Assembly (NCBI GenBank): GCA_002393095.1
Contig: DGII01000093.1
Span: forward strand, 1-18,209
DNA from: Lachnospiraceae bacterium UBA3826
GTDB taxonomy: Bacteria > Bacillota > Clostridia > Lachnospirales > Lachnospiraceae
Length of the DNA stretch: 18,209 nt
Reading direction: 5' to 3'
The notes beneath the pieces were generated by a model. The model did no database searches and was not told where the DNA came from. It worked only from the letters and a program-made list of their open reading frames with translations. This document shows positions 1-7,716 of this stretch, in pieces (the first letter of the stretch is position 1; each line of letters begins with the position of its first letter). The translations under genes were made by a program, and so were the position numbers.

Positions 1-21
1 CTACCATTGAACTACACCCGC
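1..21 (-). tRNA. tRNA-Gly, 5' end only (cut by window edge)
   Basis: The minus strand from position 21 downward reads GCGGGTGTAGTTCAATGGTAG. This is the usual first 21 bases of bacterial tRNA-Gly: the acceptor 5' strand, T8-A9, and a D arm with its GG. The rest lies outside the window, so the anticodon cannot be read. It starts 31 bases downstream of tRNA-Pro and has no obvious promoter of its own, so the two are probably processed from one transcript. Confidence 0.75.
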
Positions 22-52
22 AAAATAAAGAATATATACTTTTTCAAAGAAG

Positions 53-127
53 TCGGGGTGACAGGATTCGAACCTGCGACTTACTGGTCCCAAACCAGGC
101 GCTCTAGCCAAGCTGAGCCACACCCCG
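53..127 (-). tRNA. tRNA-Pro (anticodon TGG)
   Basis: A full cloverleaf can be drawn on the minus strand. The acceptor strands CGGGGTG and CACCCCG pair perfectly. The D stem is GCTC/GAGC, the anticodon loop is TTTGGGA (anticodon TGG), the T arm has GGTTCGAATCC, and the discriminator is A. CCA is not encoded, since CT follows the discriminator. The outermost anticodon-stem pair (27-43) is C opposite T, so that stem has only four standard pairs. It is transcribed from the consensus promoter just upstream and is followed by tRNA-Gly. Confidence 0.95.
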
Positions 128-146
128 TAGCTTAAACGCAAGTGAA

Positions 147-175
147 ATTATAAAATAGCGTTTCCAACCTGTCAA
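147..175 (-). promoter_or_regulatory. Perfect consensus sigma-A promoter for the tRNA pair
   Basis: The minus strand carries TTGACA (175-170), exactly 17 bases of spacer, then TATAAT (152-147). Both hexamers and the spacing match consensus. The expected start is near 140, about 13 bases before mature tRNA-Pro. An inverted repeat, AACCTGT/ACAGGTT (166-172 and 192-198), straddles the -35 hexamer. It lacks a U-tract and is not a convincing terminator for the upstream operon. Confidence 0.9.
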
Positions 176-214
176 CTGTTTTTTATACACTACAGGTTAC
201 ACACATGTATCGGC

Positions 215-715
215 TTACGCAAGATAATTGATCTCAAAATGTGCCTCTCCCCCGTCATCTATTGTCATCATTATATAACTGGGCCTGCGGTTCTCCTGTC
301 TGGGATATGTAAGCGAACCGGGATTGACGGCGATTACATCTGAGGATATGTCCACCACCGGTCTGTGTGTATGACCGTACATCACTATATCACAGCCTCT
401 TGCTCTGGCTTCCTGCTTAAGTATCTCATTGCCCATCGAGATATAATAGTGATGCCCATGGGTTACCATTACCCTATATCTGCCTATGCTTAACTCTGCA
501 TCCTTAGGTGTATCGGAGAAGTAGTCATTATTGCCCTTCACCAGACATACCGGACAACCGGGCGCCATGGTTATGGTCGTATCGCTTCCATCGGTATCTC
601 CGCAGTGTATGACCATATCAAGGGGCGCAAGCTTTTCCACGAGCTGCAGATACAGACTGTTGTGTCCGTGGGTGTCGCTTACTATAAGTATCTTCTTAGG
701 GGTATTGTCACTCAT
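215..715 (-). CDS. YfcE/MJ0936-family metallophosphodiesterase
   Basis: A 166-residue calcineurin-like phosphoesterase of the small YfcE/MJ0936 type, at the usual family length. All five metal-binding blocks are visible: D14-x-H16, G39-D40, the GNND block (61-64), H86 in THGHH (85-89), and G114-H115-x-H117. Members are cytosolic, use two metal ions, and hydrolyse phosphodiesters in vitro; the physiological substrate is generally unknown. It is the last gene of the operon that begins at lgt, 26 bases after rdgB. The start has only a weak purine-rich site (GGATGAG), so translation may depend on coupling to rdgB. Family assignment is firm; the biological role is not known. Confidence 0.9.
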   Translation of the reverse strand: MSDNTPKKILIVSDTHGHNSLYLQLVEKLAPLDMVIHCGDTDGSDTTITMAPGCPVCLVKGNNDYFSDTPKDAELSIGRYRVMVTHGHHYYISMGNEILKQEARARGCDIVMYGHTHRPVVDISSDVIAVNPGSLTYPRQENRRPSYIMMTIDDGGEAHFEINYLA

Positions 716-741
716 CTTTCATCTCATCCGTCCAAAGTCTG

Positions 742-1404
742 TCATAGCTTCTTAGCCAGCAATTCACGCATCTTCATAAGAGCCTTCCCCCTGTGGCTTA
801 TGCGATTCTTCTCATCCGGATCAAGCTCGGCGCTGTACAGTCCTCTGTCCGGAAGATAGAATATGGGATCGTAGCCGAAGCCGTTAATGCCCTTCTCTTC
901 ATATCCGATAGCGCCCTCGTAGGTCTCCTGTGCGCTAAGCTCACTTCCGTCAGGCATCACGCAGGCTATAGCGCATACGAATCTCGCGCTTCTCTTATCC
1001 TCAGGGACACCCTCCATGCGTCTTAGTATCTCTGCATTCTTGATGGAATACGGAGTATCCTCACCCAGATACCTTGCGCTGTATATGCCCGGCTCACCGT
1101 TAAGGGCATCCACTACAAGTCCCGAATCATCCGCCAGAACTATATCATGTATAAAGCCCGACTGCCTGCATCTGGCAGCTATTGCTCTGGCCTTGATAAA
1201 GGAATTCTCAAGAAAGCTCTCTCCGTCTTCGACCACGTCCGTCTCCACTCCGGCCTCTCTCATTGATACTATCTCAATGTCAAAGTCCGACATGATCTCT
1301 CTTATCTCCCTCATCTTACCCTGATTGCCGGTAGCGAATACTATTCTTGTACGATTATTGGCAGCATCGGCCTTTTCCCGAATTGCCTCTTCATTCTGTC
1401 TCAT
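742..1404 (-). CDS. rdgB: XTP/dITP diphosphatase (RdgB/HAM1 family)
   Basis: A 220-residue HAM1-family nucleotide pyrophosphatase. It converts (d)ITP and XTP to the monophosphates and so keeps deaminated purines out of nucleic acids. Visible motifs are the substrate-binding ATGNQGK (24-30), EDGESFLENS (59-68), the metal-binding ADDSGL (91-96), GFGYDP, and SHRGKA near the C-terminus. An N-terminal tail of about 19 charged residues precedes the core; typical members begin within a few residues of the first strand. No other ATG lies before residue 31, so the tail is probably real. The start is 9 bases after the stop of the preceding gene, and its purine-rich site lies inside that gene's end with rather long spacing. 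Confidence 0.93.
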   Translation of the reverse strand: MRQNEEAIREKADAANNRTRIVFATGNQGKMREIREIMSDFDIEIVSMREAGVETDVVEDGESFLENSFIKARAIAARCRQSGFIHDIVLADDSGLVVDALNGEPGIYSARYLGEDTPYSIKNAEILRRMEGVPEDKRSARFVCAIACVMPDGSELSAQETYEGAIGYEEKGINGFGYDPIFYLPDRGLYSAELDPDEKNRISHRGKALMKMRELLAKKL

Positions 1405-1413
1405 CTGATACGA

Positions 1414-2157
1414 TCAGTCCTTTCCTCTCGCCTCGTCTATTGCCTTAAGTATTCCTCTTGCAATATTAGCCTTATATGTATCGCTTAAGAGCGCCTGTGC
1501 CTCCTTGGGATTGGTGATATACCCGCATCTTATATATACCGCAGGTCTGTGGCATCTCTTGATATACTCCGAATCGCCTTCCTCTAAGGGGAATATTCCC
1601 TCAGCCACCCCTTCTATGGATGTGACTATACTTTTCTCCATCATATCCGCCAGTTCGGAATTGACCAGATGATAATCATAGTATGCGTCATCATAGTATA
1701 CCGATGTCCCTATGACATTCGTGTCATTATTACTTCCGACACCTATCTCTATCACCATATCCGGATCGACGATATCAACGAACTTATATCTTTGCTCAAA
1801 GGTCGGCGCTGTATCCGTATCTCTTGTCAGGAATATTCCCAGACTCTCATCGGTATTGAGGCTTTCCACGAAGCGTGCCACCGACAGTGCCACATCGCTC
1901 TCCTTAAGTCCCGGAACCGCCTTGCCCGGATCGTTGCCTCCATATACGGGATTGATCAGCACCTTGTATTCATACTTATGCTCACTGAGCCTGATACCGG
2001 CATCCCCCACCAGATATTCATATGAGGAATTGGTCTCCATAAGCTCTCTGCTCTCTACCGCCGCAGGTGCTTTATATATATAATTGTAATAGTAATATCC
2101 GATTCCCGTAGCTATGGATACTAAGATCATAAGCGGGATCATTACCCATTTCTTCAT
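1414..2157 (-). CDS. Membrane-anchored amidase_3-like protein, probably catalytically inactive
   Basis: A 247-residue protein with one N-terminal membrane segment (about 4-24), a linker, and a C-terminal domain (about 64-243) with the layout of zinc N-acetylmuramoyl-L-alanine amidases (Amidase_3). The fold markers remain: NPVYGGNDPG (69-78), E86, LTRDTD (110-115), GTSVYY (149-154) and PAVYIRCGYITN (204-215). Three of four key residues are replaced. The first zinc His (GHGG in active enzymes) is Y72. The His of the SIHxN motif is G139 within EIGVGSN. The catalytic Glu near the C-terminus is R209. Only E86 is retained. No frameshift is present and the reading frame is clean. It lies 6 bases after the methyltransferase gene and 9 before rdgB. 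A non-enzymatic cell-wall binding or regulatory role is inferred. Confidence 0.8.
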   Translation of the reverse strand: MKKWVMIPLMILVSIATGIGYYYYNYIYKAPAAVESRELMETNSSYEYLVGDAGIRLSEHKYEYKVLINPVYGGNDPGKAVPGLKESDVALSVARFVESLNTDESLGIFLTRDTDTAPTFEQRYKFVDIVDPDMVIEIGVGSNNDTNVIGTSVYYDDAYYDYHLVNSELADMMEKSIVTSIEGVAEGIFPLEEGDSEYIKRCHRPAVYIRCGYITNPKEAQALLSDTYKANIARGILKAIDEARGKD

Positions 2158-2163
2158 ACTTCC

Positions 2164-3321
2164 TTATGCATTCTCCTGCCTTCTCTTAGGCGGCTTGGGC
2201 CCCATGAAGGAATAGAATCTGGTCTGAAGCATACCGTTATATATCTTACGGTTTTTATCCGCTTTACGTCCGATCGCCTTCTCAGCCTCATCATATGATG
2301 TGATCATATACAATGAGAAGTCATTAAGCCCCTTATATTGTCTTCCAAGCGCAGCATACAGCTCACCCAGTTCGGATCTGTCCATCAGCCTCTCGCCATA
2401 TGGCGGGTTCGTAATAATGAAACCATATCTGCCGGGATGCCGCAATTCGGATACGTCCCTTTTCTGAAAATGTATCAGCTTATTGACACCTGCAAGCTCA
2501 GCGTTACGCCTCGCCACAGCCAATACCTCATCATCAATATCGTATCCCTGGATATCCGTCTCTATATCCGTATTGACCATTTCCCTCGCTTCATCATAGG
2601 CGTCCTTCCATACCCTTGCAGGAACTATCTGTTCCCACTCGCTTGCCCTGAACTCCCTGTTAAGTCCGGGGGCTATATTGGCGGCCATAAGTGCTGCCTC
2701 TATAGGGATGGTGCCGCTTCCGCAGAAGGGATCTACCAGTATCCTGTCCGCTCTCCACGGCGTGAGCATTATGAGTGCCGCTGCAAGATTCTCGGCTATT
2801 GGAGCCTTGGCGGTTAGAAGCCTGTAGCCTCTCTTATGAAGCGAATCACCTGTAGTATCCAGACCCACAGTGACCTTATCCTTATATATGAAGGTACGCA
2901 CGGGATAGTCCGTTCCGGACTCCGGGAACCTCTCCACATGATAGGTCTGCTTCATCCGCTCGACCATGGCCTTCTTCATGACAGACTGTATGTCAGACGG
3001 GCTGAAAAGCCGGCTTTTCACACTGCTTGCCTTAGTCACCCAGAATCTTCCGTCGGAGGGTATATACTCCTCCCACATAAGAGCCTTGGTTCCCTCGAAG
3101 AGATCATCCCATGTATATGCATCAAAGGAGCCCACCTTAATAAGTACTCTCTCCGCTGTTCTTGAATTGATATTGATCCGTGCCACTGCCTCCGCATCAC
3201 CTATGAAAGTGACACGACCGTCATCTACCTCCGATATATCATAGCCCAGATCATTAATCTCTCTCTTAAGCACCGCCTCAAGTCCGAAGTGACACGGTGC
3301 AATCAGTTCCATTGTATTCAT
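2164..3321 (-). CDS. THUMP-domain class I SAM-dependent RNA methyltransferase (RlmL-N/YpsC-like)
   Basis: A 385-residue protein of the RlmL N-terminal/YpsC family, thought to methylate guanine N2 in 23S rRNA; the exact target here is inferred. In order: an N-terminal ferredoxin-like segment (1-50, LIAPCHFGLE), a THUMP domain (about 50-160), the LHKRGYR element (161-167), SAM motif I DPFCGSGT (197-204), and the catalytic NPPYGER motif (305-311), which resembles the NPPY of N-methyltransferases. The C-terminal tail is basic. The start is 9 bases after the HAAS gene with only a weak upstream AGGG, so translation is probably coupled. An alternative start at M4 would change little. Confidence 0.92.
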   Translation of the reverse strand: MNTMELIAPCHFGLEAVLKREINDLGYDISEVDDGRVTFIGDAEAVARININSRTAERVLIKVGSFDAYTWDDLFEGTKALMWEEYIPSDGRFWVTKASSVKSRLFSPSDIQSVMKKAMVERMKQTYHVERFPESGTDYPVRTFIYKDKVTVGLDTTGDSLHKRGYRLLTAKAPIAENLAAALIMLTPWRADRILVDPFCGSGTIPIEAALMAANIAPGLNREFRASEWEQIVPARVWKDAYDEAREMVNTDIETDIQGYDIDDEVLAVARRNAELAGVNKLIHFQKRDVSELRHPGRYGFIITNPPYGERLMDRSELGELYAALGRQYKGLNDFSLYMITSYDEAEKAIGRKADKNRKIYNGMLQTRFYSFMGPKPPKRRQENA

Positions 3322-3330
3322 ATCATTTAA

Positions 3331-3849
3331 TCAGAAATTATCCCTGAAGAATCTGTACAAGAGCCACGCAAGTATCGCAACACCGATAACCGGACTAAGC
3401 GCCACGGCAATCTTGCCGGCTATTACAAGCAGCATTATTCCGGCAAGTACACCTCCGAGTCTGACAATTCCCATGGGTACTGCTATATCTCTGCCCTTCC
3501 TTGTCACTATATGAAGCTTACCGTCATATATTCCCGTTCCTCTGGGCTCACCATAGCCATCCTCACCAAAGCCTCCATAACCGTAAGCTCTGCCATCACT
3601 TCTGTCATCGCTCCCGTATCCGCTCTCGGTATACGACCCGTCCACGGTATCATCCCTGCTTGCCACTATCGACTTGGCTATCAGCCTCGGATCGCCGAGT
3701 CCGGCCAGCACATCCTCTTCGGAGCTGCCCTTTCGTATGGCTGTATCTATATAATCCTGATAATAATCTATCGTATCATTTACAAATGCCGGATCGCCTA
3801 CCTCTGAGATGTGGCGGCGAAGCATATCTATGAATTCTACCTTATTCAC
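3331..3849 (-). CDS. HAAS/DUF1700-domain membrane protein
   Basis: A 172-residue protein. Residues 1-65 form the helical HAAS/DUF1700 signature: a short acidic-basic helix, then DYYQDYID and the GLGDPRLIAKSI block. A Gly/Tyr/Asp-rich spacer (about 70-110) follows, then a charged strand, then two close hydrophobic segments at the C-terminus. HAAS proteins are usually regulatory membrane proteins encoded beside a PadR repressor; none is adjacent here. Start choice: a GTG at 3855 is in frame, but AAGGAG (3862-3857) sits 7 bases before the GTG at 3849, so 3849 is preferred. The gene overlaps the end of lgt by 8 bases, indicating translational coupling. Substrate or partner unknown. Confidence 0.75.
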   Translation of the reverse strand: MNKVEFIDMLRRHISEVGDPAFVNDTIDYYQDYIDTAIRKGSSEEDVLAGLGDPRLIAKSIVASRDDTVDGSYTESGYGSDDRSDGRAYGYGGFGEDGYGEPRGTGIYDGKLHIVTRKGRDIAVPMGIVRLGGVLAGIMLLVIAGKIAVALSPVIGVAILAWLLYRFFRDNF

Positions 3850-4681
3850 CTTCACTCTCCTTATCGGTGTCCGTTACGGTACTCTTAACCGGTTCTGCCT
3901 CTGCCGTATCCAAAGCCCTGCCCTTATCCAGAATGGGAACAAGGAAGACAAAGCCCAGTATGCATACCGGTATGCATATGAGCGCTATGAACTGGGAGGT
4001 GGACAGCACGCCTACATTTCCTCTCGCATCATTACGCAGGAATTCGACGAAGAACCTTCCTATACTGTAGAGCAATATCCACAGTATCGTGGTCTGAAAG
4101 CGCTTGCGCGGCTTGGAAGAAAACCATATAAGGACTGCCGCTATAACAAAATCTCCCGCCGAGCTTATAAGCTGTGTAGGGATGAGTCTGACATTATTGG
4201 GCGCAAAGCTTGAGTGAGTGAATACCACTCCTAATGGTGATGCTGTCTCCCTTCCGTAGCAGCACCCTGCCAGGAAGCAGCCTATACGACCGCAGCCCTG
4301 CGCGATAGCCACCGATGGCGCCATAAGATCTATATAGTCAAAGCCGTTGACCTTTTTAAGCTTACAATATCCGAGAGATGCCAGTATCCCACCGATCAGA
4401 CCACCATATACCACGAAGCCCTCTGACGAGAGAAAGCTTAGCGGATCTTTGATAAAATCGCTCCATTCGGTGATGATAAAGAGCACCTTAGCCGCTGCGA
4501 AGCCAAGTACTACGGCCGTGATCGTAAGGCCGTATACCAATTCCCCGTTCATACCGCGTTTAACGGCTCTCTTATCTCCTATGAGCATGGCAAGGATCAC
4601 TCCAATGCCTATCATCAGCCCGTAGCCATATATAGTCACGGGGCCTATTGTCAACAACTCATTATGCATATCTACCACCAT
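3842..4681 (-). CDS. lgt: Prolipoprotein diacylglyceryl transferase (Lgt family, variant active site)
   Basis: A 279-residue, seven-TM protein of the Lgt family, which transfers diacylglycerol from phosphatidylglycerol to the lipobox cysteine of prelipoproteins. Visible are the N-terminal YGYGLMIGIG segment, VYGGLIGG (91-98), the GRIGCF..GCCYG signature (131-143) and GRFFVEFLR near the end. Relative to E. coli Lgt, Arg143 and Gly154 are kept, but His103 is Y92, Asn146 is C135 and Glu151 is C140. This GCC-type variant is, from general knowledge, common in Clostridia. Start choice: an in-frame GTG at 4768 has no ribosome site. ATG at 4681 has TGGAG 8 bases upstream and gives family length; ATG at 4669 is an alternative. 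First gene of a six-gene operon. Confidence 0.87.
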   Translation of the reverse strand: MVVDMHNELLTIGPVTIYGYGLMIGIGVILAMLIGDKRAVKRGMNGELVYGLTITAVVLGFAAAKVLFIITEWSDFIKDPLSFLSSEGFVVYGGLIGGILASLGYCKLKKVNGFDYIDLMAPSVAIAQGCGRIGCFLAGCCYGRETASPLGVVFTHSSFAPNNVRLIPTQLISSAGDFVIAAVLIWFSSKPRKRFQTTILWILLYSIGRFFVEFLRNDARGNVGVLSTSQFIALICIPVCILGFVFLVPILDKGRALDTAEAEPVKSTVTDTDKESEGE

Positions 4682-4792
4682 ACCGGGCACTCCATGCGAG
4701 GCGGCAAGCCGAATATAAGCTTCGTCAATGCCATTATCCGGTTTGGCTCGGTACAAACCGGTACTCACAGCTTATAACATTGCAACATTCAC

Positions 4793-4822
4793 ATTATACT
4801 CTTATGTCATGTTTTAAGTCTA
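4793..4822 (-). promoter_or_regulatory. Candidate sigma-A promoter for the lgt operon
   Basis: On the minus strand, TAGACT (4822-4817; 4 of 6 matches to TTGACA) is followed by an 18-base spacer and a perfect TATAAT (4798-4793). The predicted start is near 4786, leaving a leader of about 105 bases before the preferred lgt start. The 73 bases between the YfhO gene and the 4768 codon are AT-rich and show no terminator with a U-tract, so some read-through from the YfhO gene is possible. Confidence 0.55.
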
Positions 4823-4841
4823 TTAAATCATTATAAATCTT

Positions 4842-7568
4842 TTATGGGTTCTCAGTCTTATATGTATCTGCGGGCTTCTCCCCGTGGATATGACGCATAT
4901 GCATACATATAAGGATGAATACCGTAACCGAAAGCAGTGACAGTATGATACCTGATATAAGCCCCTGCGGTACATACTTAAGCTCTATAACATGTCTTCC
5001 CGTAGTCAGGTCTATGGCATACATCATGCCGTATGCCAGCTTGGGCACAGTCCTGACCCCGTCCACGTATACTTTAAAGCCCTGATCATACGGAATGCTC
5101 AGTATGAGATATCCATCATCCTTAGCCTCCAAGTGCCCTGTAAGCCTTCCGCCGCAATAGCCTCCATTATCTATATACAATGTGTCAGTATTAAGTCTTC
5201 CTATGACATCATTGTATACATCATCCTGCATACGATATAGCTTCATATGCAGGTCTGCGCCGTCCTCGTTGCTTATATTCACAGTGTCACCGGCATCAAG
5301 GTACCCTATGTTGATTATATATGGATTCTTAAGCTTCTTATACTCCGTATCTCCGAAGGGCGCCGACACCTTGAGAGTATCTATCTTCTTGGTATCACAA
5401 TACGCTATATAATATCCGTCATCCGTTACCGTAATATCTGCGTTGTCCGACTGATATACGCTGTCCGTGCAGATATACAGCGGATACTCCGAACCCAGAG
5501 CCTTAGCCAGCATATTCTGCCTCTCAACCGGATCGATATCCTTCTTACCTGATGCATCTGCCATATTCGCTTTATCCTTATAAGCGAATGCAGTCATGTC
5601 ATAATCGGATATAAGGGCTGATACATCTGCCTCCGATTCATACAGCATATAGCCTACAGGCAGTGTATTGTCATATTCATACAGATTGACGACACCGCTT
5701 TTAGCCGTCCTTTTTATCTTAACCCCCGCAGGATTCACTGAAGCAGATGCCTCCTTATCCGTACCTGCCGGACGCATCCTGCTTACCCACATATCATCAT
5801 CCTTATCCTCAACGAATACATACTTATCCGCAAGGAGCGCTCTCATGAAAGGAGTCACTCCATCGGCACAGAAGAATACCTTACTCGAACGCATTCCATA
5901 GTCCGAATAGAAGCTGTTGACCAGCCCGTTGCCTATGGATGAGAACATGGACAGGGACGGATAGGCCTTAAGCATCGCATCATTATTGGTAAGCCTGTTC
6001 TCCCGCTCAAAACGATACAGCCTCCCGCCTGTCTCATCCAAAGCCTCGGAATTGAGCGCAAGCTCATTGTAGCTGTCATAGAGATGCTTATAATCGTCGA
6101 AATTCTGAAGATATGCTGTCCTTGAGACAGTGGGCACGCTTGTAAGTGACATATTGATCCCTGCTTCAAGAATCGCAACCATTATCGTCACATATGTCAT
6201 AAGTCTTCCCGGTTCATCAAGCTGTCTGTATATGTACATGAGTACAAGATATATGCATACCACAACAGCAGAGAGTGCAATGCTCCTCTCCGTCACCGCC
6301 TCATCCGTGACAAATCTCTGTACACACACAAGGCTTCCCATGGATACAAGTGATATGATACACAGCTCTTTGCGCGAGTATTCCCTGATATGCATAAGCG
6401 CTTCATAGCACATGCTAAGGAGTAGGAAAATATACAGGTAGGACTGTCTGGCCGGAAGTGAATCGGGATAATTGAATCCGTGCCATATGAAAGCCAGTAT
6501 ATTCACCGAGAAGCTGCAGAATAAGAAAAGCAGCAGGCTAAGACGACCAAGCTTCTCCCTTATGGATATCTGCCTGCAAATCACATATAGCGGAAGCAGG
6601 ATGAATATCGCAACCGAGGCATATATGTTGGGCCAGTGATCAAGCCCTGTCTCCACCTCCACATCCATAAGATGTCTGCCGATCATTTCATATACGGGAA
6701 AATAAGCTTTGATATCGGATGGAAATGACGTTCCTATGAACTTGGTCAGCCTGACAGACATGTATGAGGGTATTAGAAGGAACGCGACGATACCGCCGGA
6801 TAGAAGCGAACACCCCGCAAAGGCCCCCGTTATCCTAAGCAGTGCAGTTAATCCGTGACATAGCGGCCCATTCCCGTCAAAGGAGCCGGCAGCAGCCTTC
6901 GGAATAAGCACCGTAAGATAGTAAAGCACCAGAAAGATGCACAGCATGATACTCAGGTAATAGTTGCATATAAGTGACAAAGCAAGCGATATCACATAGA
7001 GTCTTATGCTCCTGCCTCCCGACTCTACAAGCCTCTCAAGTCCAAGTATTACCAGTGGAGACAGTGCGACCACATCAAGCCACATCACATCCCAGTTATA
7101 CGCCGCAATATAACCGCTTAGCGCATAGAAGGTGGAAAAGACAAGTATCAAGGGGTCTTTGCTTTTGAACCTCTCACTTATATATACGGAGAATGTAAGA
7201 CCACACAGACCGATCTTGATCACTGCCTGACAGCTCTGGAATTCGATCAGAAATCTCTCAGGTATCATGACGGCTACCAGATTAAAGGGACTGGAGAGAT
7301 AGTAATCATAGAGTGCCGTAAAGTTCACACCCAGTCCGCCGTTAAAGCTGTAGAAAAGTCCGCTGCCGTCACTTATCCCTCTTAAAGCATGATAAAAGTC
7401 GGTAAGGAATGGAAAATACTGATGATACATATCAATATGAAGAAAACTCCTGTCACCGAAGGGATATATCTTCACGCAGGCAAAGATAGTAACCATCACG
7501 AACACAGGAATGAAAAATGCCGAAACGTATATTCGATTACTATGCACATATGCGCAGGCTTTTCTCAT
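4842..7568 (-). CDS. YfhO-family multipass membrane protein
   Basis: A 908-residue protein of the YfhO family (GT-C-like fold). The N-terminal two-thirds hold many hydrophobic helices. The family hallmark follows the first helix: GDRSFLHIDMYHQYFPF, then SGLFYSFNGGLG with a DYYLSSPFNL loop. The C-terminal third is a mostly polar beta-rich extracytoplasmic domain ending in one TM helix and a basic tail. Some YfhO proteins are implicated in glycosylating cell-wall polymers such as lipoteichoic acid; activity here is not known. Start choice: TTG at 7604 is in frame but is itself part of a TTGACA element, while ATG at 7568 has GAGG 6 bases upstream and leads straight into the first membrane helix. 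It lies between a terminator and the lgt promoter, so it may be monocistronic. Confidence 0.9.
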   Translation of the reverse strand: MRKACAYVHSNRIYVSAFFIPVFVMVTIFACVKIYPFGDRSFLHIDMYHQYFPFLTDFYHALRGISDGSGLFYSFNGGLGVNFTALYDYYLSSPFNLVAVMIPERFLIEFQSCQAVIKIGLCGLTFSVYISERFKSKDPLILVFSTFYALSGYIAAYNWDVMWLDVVALSPLVILGLERLVESGGRSIRLYVISLALSLICNYYLSIMLCIFLVLYYLTVLIPKAAAGSFDGNGPLCHGLTALLRITGAFAGCSLLSGGIVAFLLIPSYMSVRLTKFIGTSFPSDIKAYFPVYEMIGRHLMDVEVETGLDHWPNIYASVAIFILLPLYVICRQISIREKLGRLSLLLFLFCSFSVNILAFIWHGFNYPDSLPARQSYLYIFLLLSMCYEALMHIREYSRKELCIISLVSMGSLVCVQRFVTDEAVTERSIALSAVVVCIYLVLMYIYRQLDEPGRLMTYVTIMVAILEAGINMSLTSVPTVSRTAYLQNFDDYKHLYDSYNELALNSEALDETGGRLYRFERENRLTNNDAMLKAYPSLSMFSSIGNGLVNSFYSDYGMRSSKVFFCADGVTPFMRALLADKYVFVEDKDDDMWVSRMRPAGTDKEASASVNPAGVKIKRTAKSGVVNLYEYDNTLPVGYMLYESEADVSALISDYDMTAFAYKDKANMADASGKKDIDPVERQNMLAKALGSEYPLYICTDSVYQSDNADITVTDDGYYIAYCDTKKIDTLKVSAPFGDTEYKKLKNPYIINIGYLDAGDTVNISNEDGADLHMKLYRMQDDVYNDVIGRLNTDTLYIDNGGYCGGRLTGHLEAKDDGYLILSIPYDQGFKVYVDGVRTVPKLAYGMMYAIDLTTGRHVIELKYVPQGLISGIILSLLSVTVFILICMHMRHIHGEKPADTYKTENP

Positions 7569-7575
7569 TATTATC

Positions 7576-7604
7576 CTCATACCATATGGGTGAATGACTG
7601 TCAA
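7576..7604 (-). promoter_or_regulatory. Possible promoter of the YfhO gene
   Basis: A perfect -35 hexamer TTGACA (7604-7599) is followed after 17 bases by TATGAG (7581-7576), which matches TATAAT at four of six positions. It lies just past the transketolase terminator, where a new promoter is expected. The predicted start would fall at about the ATG itself, which conflicts with use of the GAGG ribosome site. The -10 assignment is therefore uncertain. Confidence 0.35.
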
Positions 7605-7624
7605 TGCAGTCGGCTGATTCAGAC

Positions 7625-7659
7625 AATAACCCGATGCAGAAGAGTTGCATCGGGTTATT
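7625..7659 (-). terminator. Intrinsic terminator after the transketolase genes
   Basis: A perfect 14-bp inverted repeat, AATAACCCGATGCA (7625-7638) and TGCATCGGGTTATT (7646-7659), with a 7-base loop. It lies 57 bases past the stop of the transketolase C-subunit gene. The distal arm on the minus strand ends in GGGTTATT, giving a short U-rich end. It is the only strong terminator between the pentose genes and the YfhO gene. Confidence 0.85.
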
Positions 7660-7716
7660 CATCATTCTATCGTTTGATCTCTTTATGAGTTCATACTCTT
7701 AAGATACTTCCGTATC

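Noticed and set aside
153..169. cre-like catabolite site (TGGAAACGCTAT) in the tRNA promoter spacer
   Set aside because: The last two consensus positions fail, and catabolite control of a tRNA promoter is implausible; probably chance.
166..198. AACCTGT/ACAGGTT inverted repeat as terminator of the lgt operon
   Set aside because: The stem is 7 bp with a 19-base loop, has no U-tract on the minus strand and overlaps the -35 hexamer of the tRNA promoter.
2338..2817. Long plus-strand open frames opposite the minus-strand genes (for example 2338-2817, 11464-12102, 16003-16470)
   Set aside because: They lie antisense to well-supported conserved genes, have no recognisable domains and show compositions expected of shadows.
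5933..6178. 81-codon minus-strand frame within the YfhO gene
   Set aside because: An out-of-frame overlap wholly inside a conserved gene, with no homology recognised.
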